Source: Streptomyces sp. CB01373 (GTDB lineage: Bacteria > Actinomycetota > Actinomycetes > Streptomycetales > Streptomycetaceae). From it: a stretch of 64,000 bases of DNA. The notes beneath the pieces were generated by a model. That model saw nothing but the letters and a program-made list of their open reading frames with translations, did no database searches and was not told where the DNA came from. The position numbers were made by a program, and so were the translations under genes. Of the stretch, positions 11,701 to 19,071 are shown piece by piece. The DNA is taken from positions 1 through 64,000 of the forward strand of contig NZ_NNBK01000030.1 in the NCBI RefSeq assembly GCF_002803075.1, in the 5' to 3' direction. Within the stretch, counting starts at the first letter, position 1, and each line of letters opens with the position of its first letter.

Positions 11701-12035
11701 TCGGGAGAATCATCATCCACAAATGGGAATTCTGGTCCTGGCGCTTCTCGACCCAGACATATGGGTACCACGCCGGAACCTCAGTGCGGATGAAGTTCAC
11801 CCGCAGCTGGACGAGAAAAATCAAAGATTACTCGCACTACGTGTACGGCGCGATCGCCGCATGGTCCTGGAGGGCCCCGGCAGTGGCGGCGACCATTCTC
11901 ACGATCGGAATCTGGATCCAGGCGACCGCCACAAGCGCCTATAATCGAGGGCTGTGCCTGGGGATTTTCGGAACGGCCAAGGTAGTGAACTATGTGCCCA
12001 TGTGGTATGCCTATCCGTACAGGACGAGGTGCTAA
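5778..12035 (+). CDS. secreted RHS/YD-repeat protein with variable C-terminal tip (candidate polymorphic toxin)
   Basis: This encodes 2,085 residues from GTG 5778 (GGGAGAG precedes it). The N-terminus is very Arg-rich, followed by a hydrophobic signal or anchor (IAVGVVLTMAAETALVA). Residues ~311-487 resemble a DNRLRE domain; fibronectin-like segments follow. YD repeats (TYAYDDSGRL, NYDYDTAGRV, TYDKLGRL) run from ~1065 to 1700. Near 1900-1964 is the conserved RHS core end (RYGWLGEKQR, GVRLYDPALGRFLSVDP, DPVNKVDLDG). RHS proteins form a shell that encloses a C-terminal toxin released at this junction. The last ~121 residues are aromatic, basic and contain a hydrophobic helix (VAATILTIGIWI), unlike toxin families I recognise. 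It is preceded by a 250-nt upstream region and followed by a small membrane ORF. Confidence 0.85.
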   Translation: MRHRPVILDGSRSRRAQRSRRLRQIAVGVVLTMAAETALVAQDSGLVFASELAVTTSSAPTDSTKAEGPAEAQDEASAMLMARLQDRKIEVLSARTADSATYALPSGGFQTEAFAGPVRVQRDGVWKDIDTSLSDTGDALEPQAAAADITVSNGGDTRLVSVAKGRESFGLGWKDKLPTPSVKDDTASYSLGGGQTLSVTALPQGFSENIKLTQRPDNDTLSYRIPLNLDGLKLSQTGSGHLLLKNSGGALVAEAPAPMMWDASKDEVSGESAHQQRVDTKIETAADGSQTLVLTPDQDFLTTATYPVTVDPTTTLAVTTDTWVQNPDYPDSQVSSPELKSGTYDGGGHTARSYLKFNTSAFNGKHITSAKMSLYSHYSSSCTSTATTQAKRVTSALDTHTVTWGVQPSTTTANMAENTGHWGYNTSCPAAWSNWTLTGMVQDWANGAANNGIQLRSSDEKDLTNWRRFWSANYTTAGYAPKLVVTYNSYPTTASAAISPSFANPYNGTLYVTSLTPTLSAKVTDADGDSVKAQFEVVADPAKPDTTYTHTGTSASVASGATAKLAIPSASAFPAGSHLRFRVRGYDGTDYGPWSAYTRFALNTAPPAAPGISCDPYTAKTWTTKSDSGAVCTFTTTSSDGMGYYWGLDDPSIPKRVYDTVSGTGGKPLTAAIKPGDGWHTLYAKTVDSGGNLSTATTAYTFGVGADGAAILTPGDGDRPARRVALAATGKTTYTGVTYQYRRGETDTWQNVRLADVRKNSDGSAVTSWPLAAPNGAPPALVWNITNSFAEDGPIDVRAAFTDGTTTGYSQPVTVTVDREAGDAPTQEVGPGEVNMLTGDLTLTEADASALGLSVTRSTSSRRATSDVTMEGQAPIFGPDWISGITADVNGSDWSSIRKTSATSVELLDSSGAGVGFTATSTGGWKPEPGSESLTLTGSLTGSFTVKDVSGVTTTLAKVDPAATTWQAATSYGPTSNSTVTVVSEKVLSGSQTLARPKSVIASTSAVPSDACVATPSTKGCRALEFVYATSTTATSSAFGNYSDQVKEIRLWSTEPGASAATSKAVQTYAYDDSGRLRQAWNPQLTPSLKTNYDYDTAGRVTKLTSPGELAWTFTYGKAGNAATAGEGMLLKAYRPGLRQGTADIIEGTVATNMVYDVPLTGTAAPYNMGTAEVETWGQNDVPTDATAVFPADAVPASHDGRTLTATDYQRAQISYVDASGREVNTASPGGHITTTEYDRIGNTVRELTAGNHALALATGGEGLDKLTRLGISNASTAERAQSLSSTYLYSSDGQRELEVLGPLHLVTLTTALKVGTGGTDVPAGDEVAAREHTVTAYDEGRPTNGTAKVSDMPTTVTVGAHVAGYPSDADAEATKTTYDWAKGLQLSTVEDAGGLNVTKTTSYDAQGRVIKTTLPKSTGTDAGATVTTYWSPSGTGTCNGRPEWADLVCSTGPAGAITGGGTNPTQLPTTTFEYDWWGQPATVRETANGVTRTTTMSTDTAGRVTKVAVTGGVGTAVPDSITTYDANTGRVATMSANAQTITTAFDKLGRQISYNDGSGNTTTTEYDLLDRLVKVTDSAPSTTTYAYDTTKDPRGLPTSMTDSVAGAFTATYGADGQLSSETLPGGYTLTAGLNETGDETSAIYTRNTDNAVVLADTVDYSVHGRIVHHAGTAGDTTEQQYTYDKLGRLTRTDDTAADDTCTRRAYIFDNNTNRTALATSTSAPGSACTDTGTTTATNTYDSADRLIATGITYDAFGRTTTQSSGATIGYYANDLVHRQTNGSQRQTWDLDAAGRLASWTTETQGTGGTWSQTGRKTSHYASDSDSPSWIVEDSNGTIARNVQGLTGNMEAVTSASGHAVLQLTNIHGDVGVQLPLDTTKSPTVLRQDEYGNPVSGSTTTRYGWLGEKQRSSETLTGAILMGVRLYDPALGRFLSVDPVYGGNANSYDYSAADPVNKVDLDGKWHTWRTYYYFFGRIIIHKWEFWSWRFSTQTYGYHAGTSVRMKFTRSWTRKIKDYSHYVYGAIAAWSWRAPAVAATILTIGIWIQATATSAYNRGLCLGIFGTAKVVNYVPMWYAYPYRTRC

Positions 12036-12036
12036 T

Positions 12037-12406
12037 ATGCTCCAGCTGCACTTCGCGACCTCCGCGGCCACGGACGGCTCTTCATCCCGTAGATCAACCC
12101 GGGCTGATCAGGCAAGAGCTTTGACCTGACGGGGGCCGGCTGTTCGGTCACCACAACGGCCACGTGGGCCTGCTGAAACGCAGAAGTAGTCAGGAACAGC
12201 GGCCTCGATCTTCCCCTCCCTCAGGCGGGGACGGGCAGATTGAGGCCTCCAGGGCGGAACCGGGAGCGCCCAAACCTGCCCTCGCAAGAGGCATCGCCGC
12301 CCATACCCGGCCCCGGCCAACGCGTCGCTCGCAATGCGCCGTTCGGCCGGGCGATGAAGACCTGGACAATCCCGCATGATGCGAGAAATAACGGGAGTAA
12401 CCTCCG
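12037..12406 (+). other. spacer between RHS gene and small membrane ORF
   Basis: An ATG two bases after the RHS stop opens a 30-codon frame that ends near 12127, but it has no recognisable content. The rest is GC-rich with no protein-like frame. The gap is long for a toxin-immunity pair, so an original immunity gene may have been lost or displaced here. Confidence 0.3.
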
Positions 12407-12655
12407 ATGAACAAAATGCCTGTCCTGGTACGCAGCTCGATCATATTCTTCCTTCTCGGGTTGATTCCCATTGGTGTCTATATAGCCTTGTGGATTGAAG
12501 ACGGCATTCGTAGCCCGGCGTTCCTGGAATCCTCATCCTTCCTTCTGGGATTTGCCTGGGTTTTGCTGATGCGGTACCTCGTGAAAAGGCGGCATTTGTT
12601 TGACCGCGACGGAAGTACCGGCCGTAGACCAGACTCATCGTCGACATCCACCTGA
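12407..12655 (+). CDS. two-helix small membrane protein (possible RHS immunity)
   Basis: This encodes 82 residues from ATG 12407, preceded by GGGAGTAACCTCCG. It has two strong hydrophobic helices (SSIIFFLLGLIPIGVYIAL and SSFLLGFAWVLLMRYLV) and a basic, polar C-terminal tail (KRRHLFDRD then Ser/Thr-rich). Base composition is lower in GC than the surroundings, suggesting recent acquisition. Small membrane proteins directly downstream of RHS tips often give immunity to membrane-acting toxins. That role is inferred from position and topology only; it could equally be an orphan membrane peptide. Confidence 0.5.
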   Translation: MNKMPVLVRSSIIFFLLGLIPIGVYIALWIEDGIRSPAFLESSSFLLGFAWVLLMRYLVKRRHLFDRDGSTGRRPDSSSTST

Positions 12656-12659
12656 CCCA

Positions 12660-12830
12660 ACATTTCAGTAGGGGCGGGGACTGGCACGGTGGCCTGTGAA
12701 GGCTCCGTTTCCAGCCCCCGCCCGTCAAACCGGGCATGCGCTTCTCGCGCACCCGGCTTACCGACATCGTTCCCCGGCTGGCATGCGCTGCCACCCTGCG
12801 TACGTTCCCGGACAGGCGGAACACCCCGAG
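12660..12830 (-). other. remnant resembling sequence around group II intron reverse-transcriptase ORFs
   Basis: On the minus strand a frame reads VREKRMPGLTGGGWKRS. From memory this resembles the segment just before or at the start of reverse-transcriptase ORFs in actinobacterial group II introns. No reverse-transcriptase domain or ribozyme domain V is seen nearby. At most it is a short leftover. Confidence 0.25.
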
Positions 12831-12865
12831 CGGGTCTGACACGAAAATGACGTGTAGTTCGCAGG

Positions 12866-13986
12866 TCAGGCTGAGATCGGTTCGAAGCGGATCGTGAGGC
12901 CGAGGCTGCGGCCCCGGCACGGCTTCTGGTCGTCCTCCGGCTCCGGCGGCGCGGCGGCCTCAAGGCGGGCGGCTTCGGCGGCGGCTTCCTCGCGGGCGAC
13001 ATCGTCGGCGTGGCAGGTGCCGCACACGGACACGTCCCCGGCACTCCAGGCCGTCCGGTGTGCGGTGGTCTCCTCCCAGCGCTGGTCGGTGAACTTCTGC
13101 CCACACCGCTTACACACGGGGCGCTGCGCCTCCCGCTCAGCTACGCGGCGCCGCTTGTCCTCCGCTTCGGCGCGGGCCTCCTGCTCACGGAAGAAGGCAT
13201 CGCCGTCGGGGTTGTCGAGCGCGGCCGTCAGTGTCTGCTCGCTCTCCCGCCCCAGCCGCCGCCACACCGCCGCGTCCGCGCCGTGCCCCTGGAGCTGCTC
13301 CAGGGTGGTGACGACGACGGGCACTGCCTGGCTGTAGTCCTTCGCCGTGATCGCCTCGCGGTAGAAGCTCCCGTACCGGCGCGGAGACCAGTAGCGGCGG
13401 CCAGCCTCCTCCAGCACCGCGACCGTGTTGGCGACCTTCGCCTCGGTGGTGTCCGCGAACACGAACGCGAGTGGCACCAGGCCCTCCCGGCCGGGCGGCG
13501 GGTAGACCCGCCGCCACAGCCGCTTCTCGTGGTCGACGTGCTCGATCGCGTCCGGCCGGGAACGGGCCAGGTCTACGGTGTGCTTGTCCGCGTCCCGTGG
13601 CAGCAGCCGGCCCCACTCCCAGTACCGGCGCAGCTTGGTCACCAGGTCGTGCGCGTCCTCGGCACGGCGGTCGATGTACGGGTCGACGGCGGCGAGGACC
13701 AGGCGCCGGAGTTCGGCAGGTCGAAGCCGTAGCGGCGGGCGAAGGCAGGCCACCTCGGATCGCCGCGCTTGCCCTCGGTCGCGGGCAGCTCGTAGGCGCG
13801 CACCTGCTCGTAGGTCAGCAGCACCCGCTCGGTGTGGCTCCAACAGCCCGTGCGCGCCACCCAGTCCCGCTCGATGTCCTCGCCAGAGCAGTCGAAGTCG
13901 CCGCAGTTTCTCCGGGGCACCGCGAGCGTGCGGTTCGAGTCCACGCAGCTCAGAAGCCGTCGACGCGACCGTAGCCGATGCAACAC
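12866..13986 (-). pseudogene. frameshifted Toprim-type protein fused to a replication-relaxation-like C-terminus
   Basis: Two minus-strand frames must be joined near 13690-13720. The upstream frame (13986 to ~13710) reads GDFDCSGEDI, then RVLLTYEQVRAYELP, then TEGKRGDPRWPAF. This is the Toprim-like motif and follow-on sequence of Spo11/TopoVI-A-type proteins on Streptomyces mobile elements. The other frame continues AELRRLVLAAVDPYID, which normally follows directly, so one indel separates them. After this the protein switches to LWRRVYPPPG and FVFADTTEAKVANTV, resembling the C-terminal half of replication-relaxation family proteins, and ends with two CxxC pairs (CKRCGQ, CGTCH). It looks like a chimera of two gene ends plus a frameshift. 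Confidence 0.55.
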
Positions 13987-14189
13987 CTGTGGTGCACGGT
14001 GTCGCTGAGCGATTCACCCACCTGTATTCCACGGCCCCATTCCATGGATACGCCACACGCCCACCTCGCCGCGGACGGCATCCTCCAGCGCCTGGACACC
14101 AATCGAGCTATCTACCGCCCTGCTGACGACCCGCAACAGAAGATCACCGGGAGGCCAGACCCGCCCGGCGCCGGCCAGCCCTGGGCGCC

Positions 14190-17100
14190 CTACAGGCTGG
14201 CCATGGCCAAGGTGGTGACCAGTTGCCCAGCCTCAAGGTGGTGGGTGAGGTCGAGGCCGCTGTCGATCAGGGTGAGGACGGCGTGGTGCCAGGCGGCGGG
14301 GATGACGGCAATCTGGTTGCCGTCGCGGTTGACGCTGATGGTCGTCGGCTTCTTGCCTGGGTGGGTCAGGGTGACCGGCCCGTCTCCGGTGCCCGGGCCT
14401 ACCCGTGCAACAGGGATCGTCACGGGACGGCCTCGCAGCAGTTCGTTGAGCGGGTTGGCTGGTTTGCTCACATAGTCGAGGAGGTCCTCGATCTCGTACG
14501 TGTTCGCCTTATACGCGGTGGCCCAGCCGTCGATCTGCTGATCGGCGACCCAGGTGCGGAGCTGGCCGGAGCCGATACCGGCCTCGGCCGCGGCGCGGCC
14601 GATCTCGTGGGCCAGGCGGCGGGAGGTGATGCCGGAGGTCAGTAGCGTGATGGCCTGCTCGGTGCTGACGCCGTGCCGGATGTGCCAGGCCGTTTGTGCG
14701 AACAGGCGGGGGGTGGTGGGAGTCAGCAGGGAGTGAGTGTTGACGAGGTTGACTAGGGCACCGGCTGTCCAGCTGATCGCGTGTTCGAATGCCTGCTTGA
14801 TGCTCTGGACGGTCAGCTCCAGCATCTGGGGATGGGGCGGAATGCTGTCGGGCATCCAGGTGCGGGCCAGTTCCGGAATGGAGGTGCCGGAGATCCAGTC
14901 CTGGACCGCGTTGTCGATCGGCACGTCGAATGTCAGGCTCTTGCTCTGCTCGTTGGTCAGCTTCCAGCTCCCGCGGGCCTCGGGCGTCAGCAGAAGGTCC
15001 TTGAAGGCGCCCTGCTCGGCAAGGAAGTCCAAGGTCCGCTCCAGCGGCCACTCGGGCGGCCCGAAGAAGGCGCTGATCTGGTCTGGGGTGTCCTCGGGGA
15101 CCGCGTAGGCGAGGAGTTGTTCCGCAAGGCGTCGAGCGAGTTGGTCGAGGAAGCGGGCGGATCCGATGCTGGTTCCGGTGCTGGCCCACCGGCGGGTCGA
15201 GACGGGGTCGGTGGCGTCGTAGACCGCGGTGACCTTCTCCGCGAGCGCCATCCAGCGGGCCGGGACCGAAGGATCGTCGGCCTGTTCCATCGCGAGCAGC
15301 GAGCGCACCGGGTCCAGCCGGTCTCCGGGCGCGTGGAGGGTCTCGGCGTGGGTCTGCAGGACGAGCCACACGAACGCGGCGAAGTCGGCCGCGACGGTTC
15401 CCATCACGCCGAACAGGCCGTCGAGCGAGCTCTGCAGCTGCAGCTCGGCATGGGCCAGTGACCGCAGGGCGTCTTCGCTGAGCAGTTCGGAGGTGACGGT
15501 GAGCCGCTCGCTGTCGGGGGTGAGCGTCTCGAACTCCGCGGCCTGGGGCGGGTAGGGGCGGGTAAGGATCACCCACCCCTCGCTCTCGCGCCCGGCCCGG
15601 CCGGCCCGGCCGATGGCATTGAGCAGTTTCGCGGGACTGAGGCCGTGCTGGTTCCCGCGTGTGGGATCACCCTCGACCGTGTGATTGATGATGACGGTGC
15701 GCACCGGGAGGTTGACGCCGTCGGTGAGGGTGGTGGTGCTGGCGATGGCTAGCAGGTCTCCGTCACGAAGTCCTTGTTCGACGGCGTGGAGGACGTCGTC
15801 GGGAAGGTCGGCGTGGTGGAAGGCGACGCCGTGGCGGGTGCAGTCGACCAGGGGGTGCTGCTCGCCGAGGGTCTCGGCGAGGAACTCGGTGAGCGCCGCC
15901 GCCTTGGGGCGGACGTCTAGGTGCTTGGCCATGGCGCGTGCGGCGTTCCTGGCGATGACTTTGCTGGCGACGACCATCAGGACGCTGCCGGCCCGGGTCA
16001 GGGCGGCTGCGCCGGCGGCGAACACCTCGTAGTCCGCGATACCGCCCGTGAGCTTGGTGGCAGCCTTCCACTGCCAGGAGTTGGGGGAGGCGTACGCCCT
16101 GGTGGCGACGCTGGGGATGGTCAGGCCGAAGGTTCCGCTGGTGGCGGTCGGCCGAATGTCGAGCCGGGGGGCCACCGGCACAGTGGCCCGGGTGGTGGAG
16201 GGCTGGTTCTTGCTTGGCTTGCGCGGGGTGCGCTCGGCCTGGTCCTTGAGCAGCTGCGGGTACATGAGGCCGTGCAGTCGCCTCGGGCCGCGCCAGTCGT
16301 CGGTGAAGTACACCTCCTCCGGCGGCCGCGCCGGGTCCAGCCACGACGCCAGGGCACCCCGGTTGCCGACAGCGGCGGACAGCAGCACCAGACGGGTATC
16401 GGAGCGGGTCCGCAGAAGGGCGAGCAGGCTCTCCAGTACGAACCCGCGACGGCCCTGCGCTAGGTGGTGGGCCTCGTCGACGACGATGAGGCTGACCTCG
16501 TCCAGCGCTGCGCCCGGGTTGTTGCGGATCATGTGCATGAGCCGCTCCGGGGTCATGATGTCCACGTCTCCGACGAGGGAGCCGCTGCCGTCGGCGAGCG
16601 GGAAGTCCGGCTGCTCGGCGACCAGCTTGCGTTCCAGCAGCCGCAGCCGGCCCCGCAGGGCGGCTCGCATCTCCCGGCCCAGGCTGCGCATCGGCGATAC
16701 ATAGACCACGCGGCCGGGCTTCTGCGCCAGGTGGGAACAGATCACCAGCTGGGCCATCAGCGTTTTGCCCGCGCTGGTGGGCACGCTGATCAGGCTCCGG
16801 CTGGTGGCGGGGTCGACCGGGTTGCCCCGCTCCAGGTTCAGCAACTGGCGTTGCGGGCGCCACAGGGTCATCACCGGCGGATCGGACATCGTGAAGGTCC
16901 GGGCAACCGCATCCGGCGTTCCCTCCGGAAGCAGCGTGTACGGGCTGCTGGCGGCCATCTCGCCGCTCAGACCGAGGAGGTGGGCCGCGACCCAGCGGGC
17001 GGTCGGGTCACTGCGGCCGGCCCGGCCATCGAGCACGCTGCCCAGCAGGTCCTGTGCCTCCTGCAGGCGGTCCGGATCGCCGAACGAGAGGAACAGGCGC

Positions 17101-17705
17101 AGGAGGTGGACCGCTTCGACGACGCCTTCAGCAGGCCCGTACATCGTGCCTGCGAGCGGATCGCCGTCCATCAGCTCACGGAGCTCCGCGAACTGCCGAC
17201 GCCATGCGGACAGGGCCCTGTTTAGGTCGGACCGCTCGAAACCCAGGAACACGACGCCGGCCTCCAGGGCAAGGGTGTCGATGTGCGCCGCGAGCGAGGA
17301 GGTGAAGTTCACCTGGTTCTTGACCTGGCGGTAGACGGCGGTGGCGTTGGGCTCTTGCTCGCACCTGCGGTACCCGGCCTGGGCGGCGAAAGCGATCCTC
17401 AACCGCTCGGAGGGGGACTGTCGCCCGTCGGCCAGAGCAAGGTCCATCACGTGCGCGCTGACCGCGAGGGCCTGCCGGGTCCGCATCGGGTCGAACCCGG
17501 GTGTCTCAGGCTCGACCGCGGCCAGTCCGTGCAGGAGCCACGCCGTCGCCAGCACGTCGTCCTGGATCTCCTGGTCCCTGCCGAAGGCGGCGATCTCCAG
17601 TTGGGTGATGGCCGCCAGCAATTCCTGCGCCGAGGGCAGGATTCCGCCGGAGCGGTGTTCACCGAGGGCAGTCGCGAGAACAGCCGGATCTAGAGTGCGG
17701 TCCAC
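14190..17705 (-). CDS. hamB: DEAD/DEAH-box helicase, Hachiman HamB-like
   Basis: This 1,171-residue Ski2-like superfamily 2 helicase has motif I VPTSAGKT (Lys near 314), motif II DEAH (409-413), LSAAVGN (motif III) and motif VI AIGRAGRAGR (near 698). About 300 residues of helical sequence precede the helicase core, and about 400 residues of unassigned sequence follow it. The ATG at 17705 lies inside the end of the upstream nuclease-like gene (16-nt overlap), so the two are co-translated. A large helicase coupled to a small DUF1837-type nuclease is the layout of the Hachiman anti-phage system, in which HamB senses DNA and releases HamA. AbpAB is a related alternative. The next genes upstream are also defence genes. 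Confidence 0.65.
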   Translation of the reverse strand: MDRTLDPAVLATALGEHRSGGILPSAQELLAAITQLEIAAFGRDQEIQDDVLATAWLLHGLAAVEPETPGFDPMRTRQALAVSAHVMDLALADGRQSPSERLRIAFAAQAGYRRCEQEPNATAVYRQVKNQVNFTSSLAAHIDTLALEAGVVFLGFERSDLNRALSAWRRQFAELRELMDGDPLAGTMYGPAEGVVEAVHLLRLFLSFGDPDRLQEAQDLLGSVLDGRAGRSDPTARWVAAHLLGLSGEMAASSPYTLLPEGTPDAVARTFTMSDPPVMTLWRPQRQLLNLERGNPVDPATSRSLISVPTSAGKTLMAQLVICSHLAQKPGRVVYVSPMRSLGREMRAALRGRLRLLERKLVAEQPDFPLADGSGSLVGDVDIMTPERLMHMIRNNPGAALDEVSLIVVDEAHHLAQGRRGFVLESLLALLRTRSDTRLVLLSAAVGNRGALASWLDPARPPEEVYFTDDWRGPRRLHGLMYPQLLKDQAERTPRKPSKNQPSTTRATVPVAPRLDIRPTATSGTFGLTIPSVATRAYASPNSWQWKAATKLTGGIADYEVFAAGAAALTRAGSVLMVVASKVIARNAARAMAKHLDVRPKAAALTEFLAETLGEQHPLVDCTRHGVAFHHADLPDDVLHAVEQGLRDGDLLAIASTTTLTDGVNLPVRTVIINHTVEGDPTRGNQHGLSPAKLLNAIGRAGRAGRESEGWVILTRPYPPQAAEFETLTPDSERLTVTSELLSEDALRSLAHAELQLQSSLDGLFGVMGTVAADFAAFVWLVLQTHAETLHAPGDRLDPVRSLLAMEQADDPSVPARWMALAEKVTAVYDATDPVSTRRWASTGTSIGSARFLDQLARRLAEQLLAYAVPEDTPDQISAFFGPPEWPLERTLDFLAEQGAFKDLLLTPEARGSWKLTNEQSKSLTFDVPIDNAVQDWISGTSIPELARTWMPDSIPPHPQMLELTVQSIKQAFEHAISWTAGALVNLVNTHSLLTPTTPRLFAQTAWHIRHGVSTEQAITLLTSGITSRRLAHEIGRAAAEAGIGSGQLRTWVADQQIDGWATAYKANTYEIEDLLDYVSKPANPLNELLRGRPVTIPVARVGPGTGDGPVTLTHPGKKPTTISVNRDGNQIAVIPAAWHHAVLTLIDSGLDLTHHLEAGQLVTTLAMASL

Positions 17706-18607
17706 ACGTACTTCCTCACCTCATGGGCAAAGCCCTCGAGATCGTCGATCGCCACCACCAGGCCCTGCATCGCGCCGGGATGCTTGTGGGTGGTGAAGTG
17801 CTCGTGCGCGAGATGGAAGGCCTTCTTCGGGATCGCCGTGGTGTTCAGCGCGACGCTGACGCCGCCGCCGGCCGACTCCTCCTCATCGACCCACTGCTCT
17901 GCCAGACTCCCCACGAACTCACGGGTGTCGTCAGCAAGGTGCTTGTCGCCCCAGGAGAGCATTCCCAGGTAGGTCGCTCCCTCGGTGCTGAGCTGCGTCC
18001 AGCCCTTGTGGATCGCCCCATCCGGCCGGTTCGCCTTCCCCGTGTACTTCTTCATCTCCCACAGACGAAAGGAGAAGCCCCGGGCCGTTCCGTCCTCCCG
18101 GTAAACAACGAGTCCGTCGCCGCCTCCGTCGTTGACGGCCGCCTTCGGCGGTCCGAGGATCTCCACGGGGCGCGCTGGGTCCTGGGGCAGGTCGCGGGTC
18201 AAGAGAAACCAGAGCCATTCGCCCACGTGCCCGGCCAGCCCATGGTTGTGCTCCTCCATCGCGGCTGCCGCTTTGAAGACGGGCTTCGCGAAGTGCTCTA
18301 CCAGGACGTGATCCTTCCCGGTCAGCTTCACCCCGTTCAACGTGGCCTCGCGCCACTTTCCGTAGGACCGTGGACGCCCGCCGGTGCGTTCCCGCATGAT
18401 CTCGTCTGCGACGATCCACCCGGCGGCCGCCCGGTCCTCAGCGCTGCCGCTGAGAGTCACGACGAGCTCCCAGCGGCATTTCTGATCGTCTCCTCGAGGC
18501 TCACGTCGTACCAGATCGACCAGCCGCCCACCGACGGCCGTCGCTCGGGCCAGCGCCTGCGCGGGCGAAACGTCCGCCACCCGAACCCCCAGCTCGTCCC
18601 AGACCAC
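17690..18607 (-). CDS. hamA: Hachiman HamA-like (DUF1837/Cap4-type) nuclease effector
   Basis: The frame gives 305 residues from GTG 18607, which lacks a good ribosome-binding site. The same frame stays open and protein-like for about 20 more codons upstream to a TAG (GRLGPLYPTG), so the true N-terminus may be slightly truncated or use a rare start. The core shows a PD-(D/E)xK pattern: GGGDGLVVYRE (acidic residue near 166) followed by LWEMKK, giving E184-x-K186. This order is typical of HamA/DUF1837 nucleases that degrade DNA when released by HamB. It overlaps the helicase gene by 16 nt. The family assignment is from motif and neighbour and could be another helicase-coupled nuclease. Confidence 0.55.
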   Translation of the reverse strand: MVWDELGVRVADVSPAQALARATAVGGRLVDLVRREPRGDDQKCRWELVVTLSGSAEDRAAAGWIVADEIMRERTGGRPRSYGKWREATLNGVKLTGKDHVLVEHFAKPVFKAAAAMEEHNHGLAGHVGEWLWFLLTRDLPQDPARPVEILGPPKAAVNDGGGDGLVVYREDGTARGFSFRLWEMKKYTGKANRPDGAIHKGWTQLSTEGATYLGMLSWGDKHLADDTREFVGSLAEQWVDEEESAGGGVSVALNTTAIPKKAFHLAHEHFTTHKHPGAMQGLVVAIDDLEGFAHEVRKYVWTAL

Positions 18608-19071
18608 CCGCGCCGTACCGGTTGGGTACAGGGGGCCGAGGCGTCCCTCGGCAAGGTCACCCTATCGAGCGGCCCGCGCCAGTCCTGGCGGAAGCCAAGG
18701 TGCGACGGCTCACCTCAGCGCGCTGGAAATTCTCATCAAGTGTCGCTCTTGGGTCTCACTCCATGTTCCGCCCCCGCCACCGCTAACCAGCCGCATCATG
18801 CGACACCGAAATGAGAACTGCGCCTGGTATAGAGGTAAGTCGTCGCAATCAGAGTGACGCTCGGTCGGGGATGGCGTCAGAAGTGCCGTTCCCAAGACAG
18901 TGGAGCGGAGTGGGGTGTACCGCCCCATGACAGCCGCGCCGCTACAGAAACCGCCCCACGGCAGTGACCTCGCCCTTCCTCAACACCCGACCAGCGGAAA
19001 CACCCCGGCCTGACAAGCCGTCACTGACACCCACCCACTGACACCAACCTGGCACATCGCAGATGGGAGTC

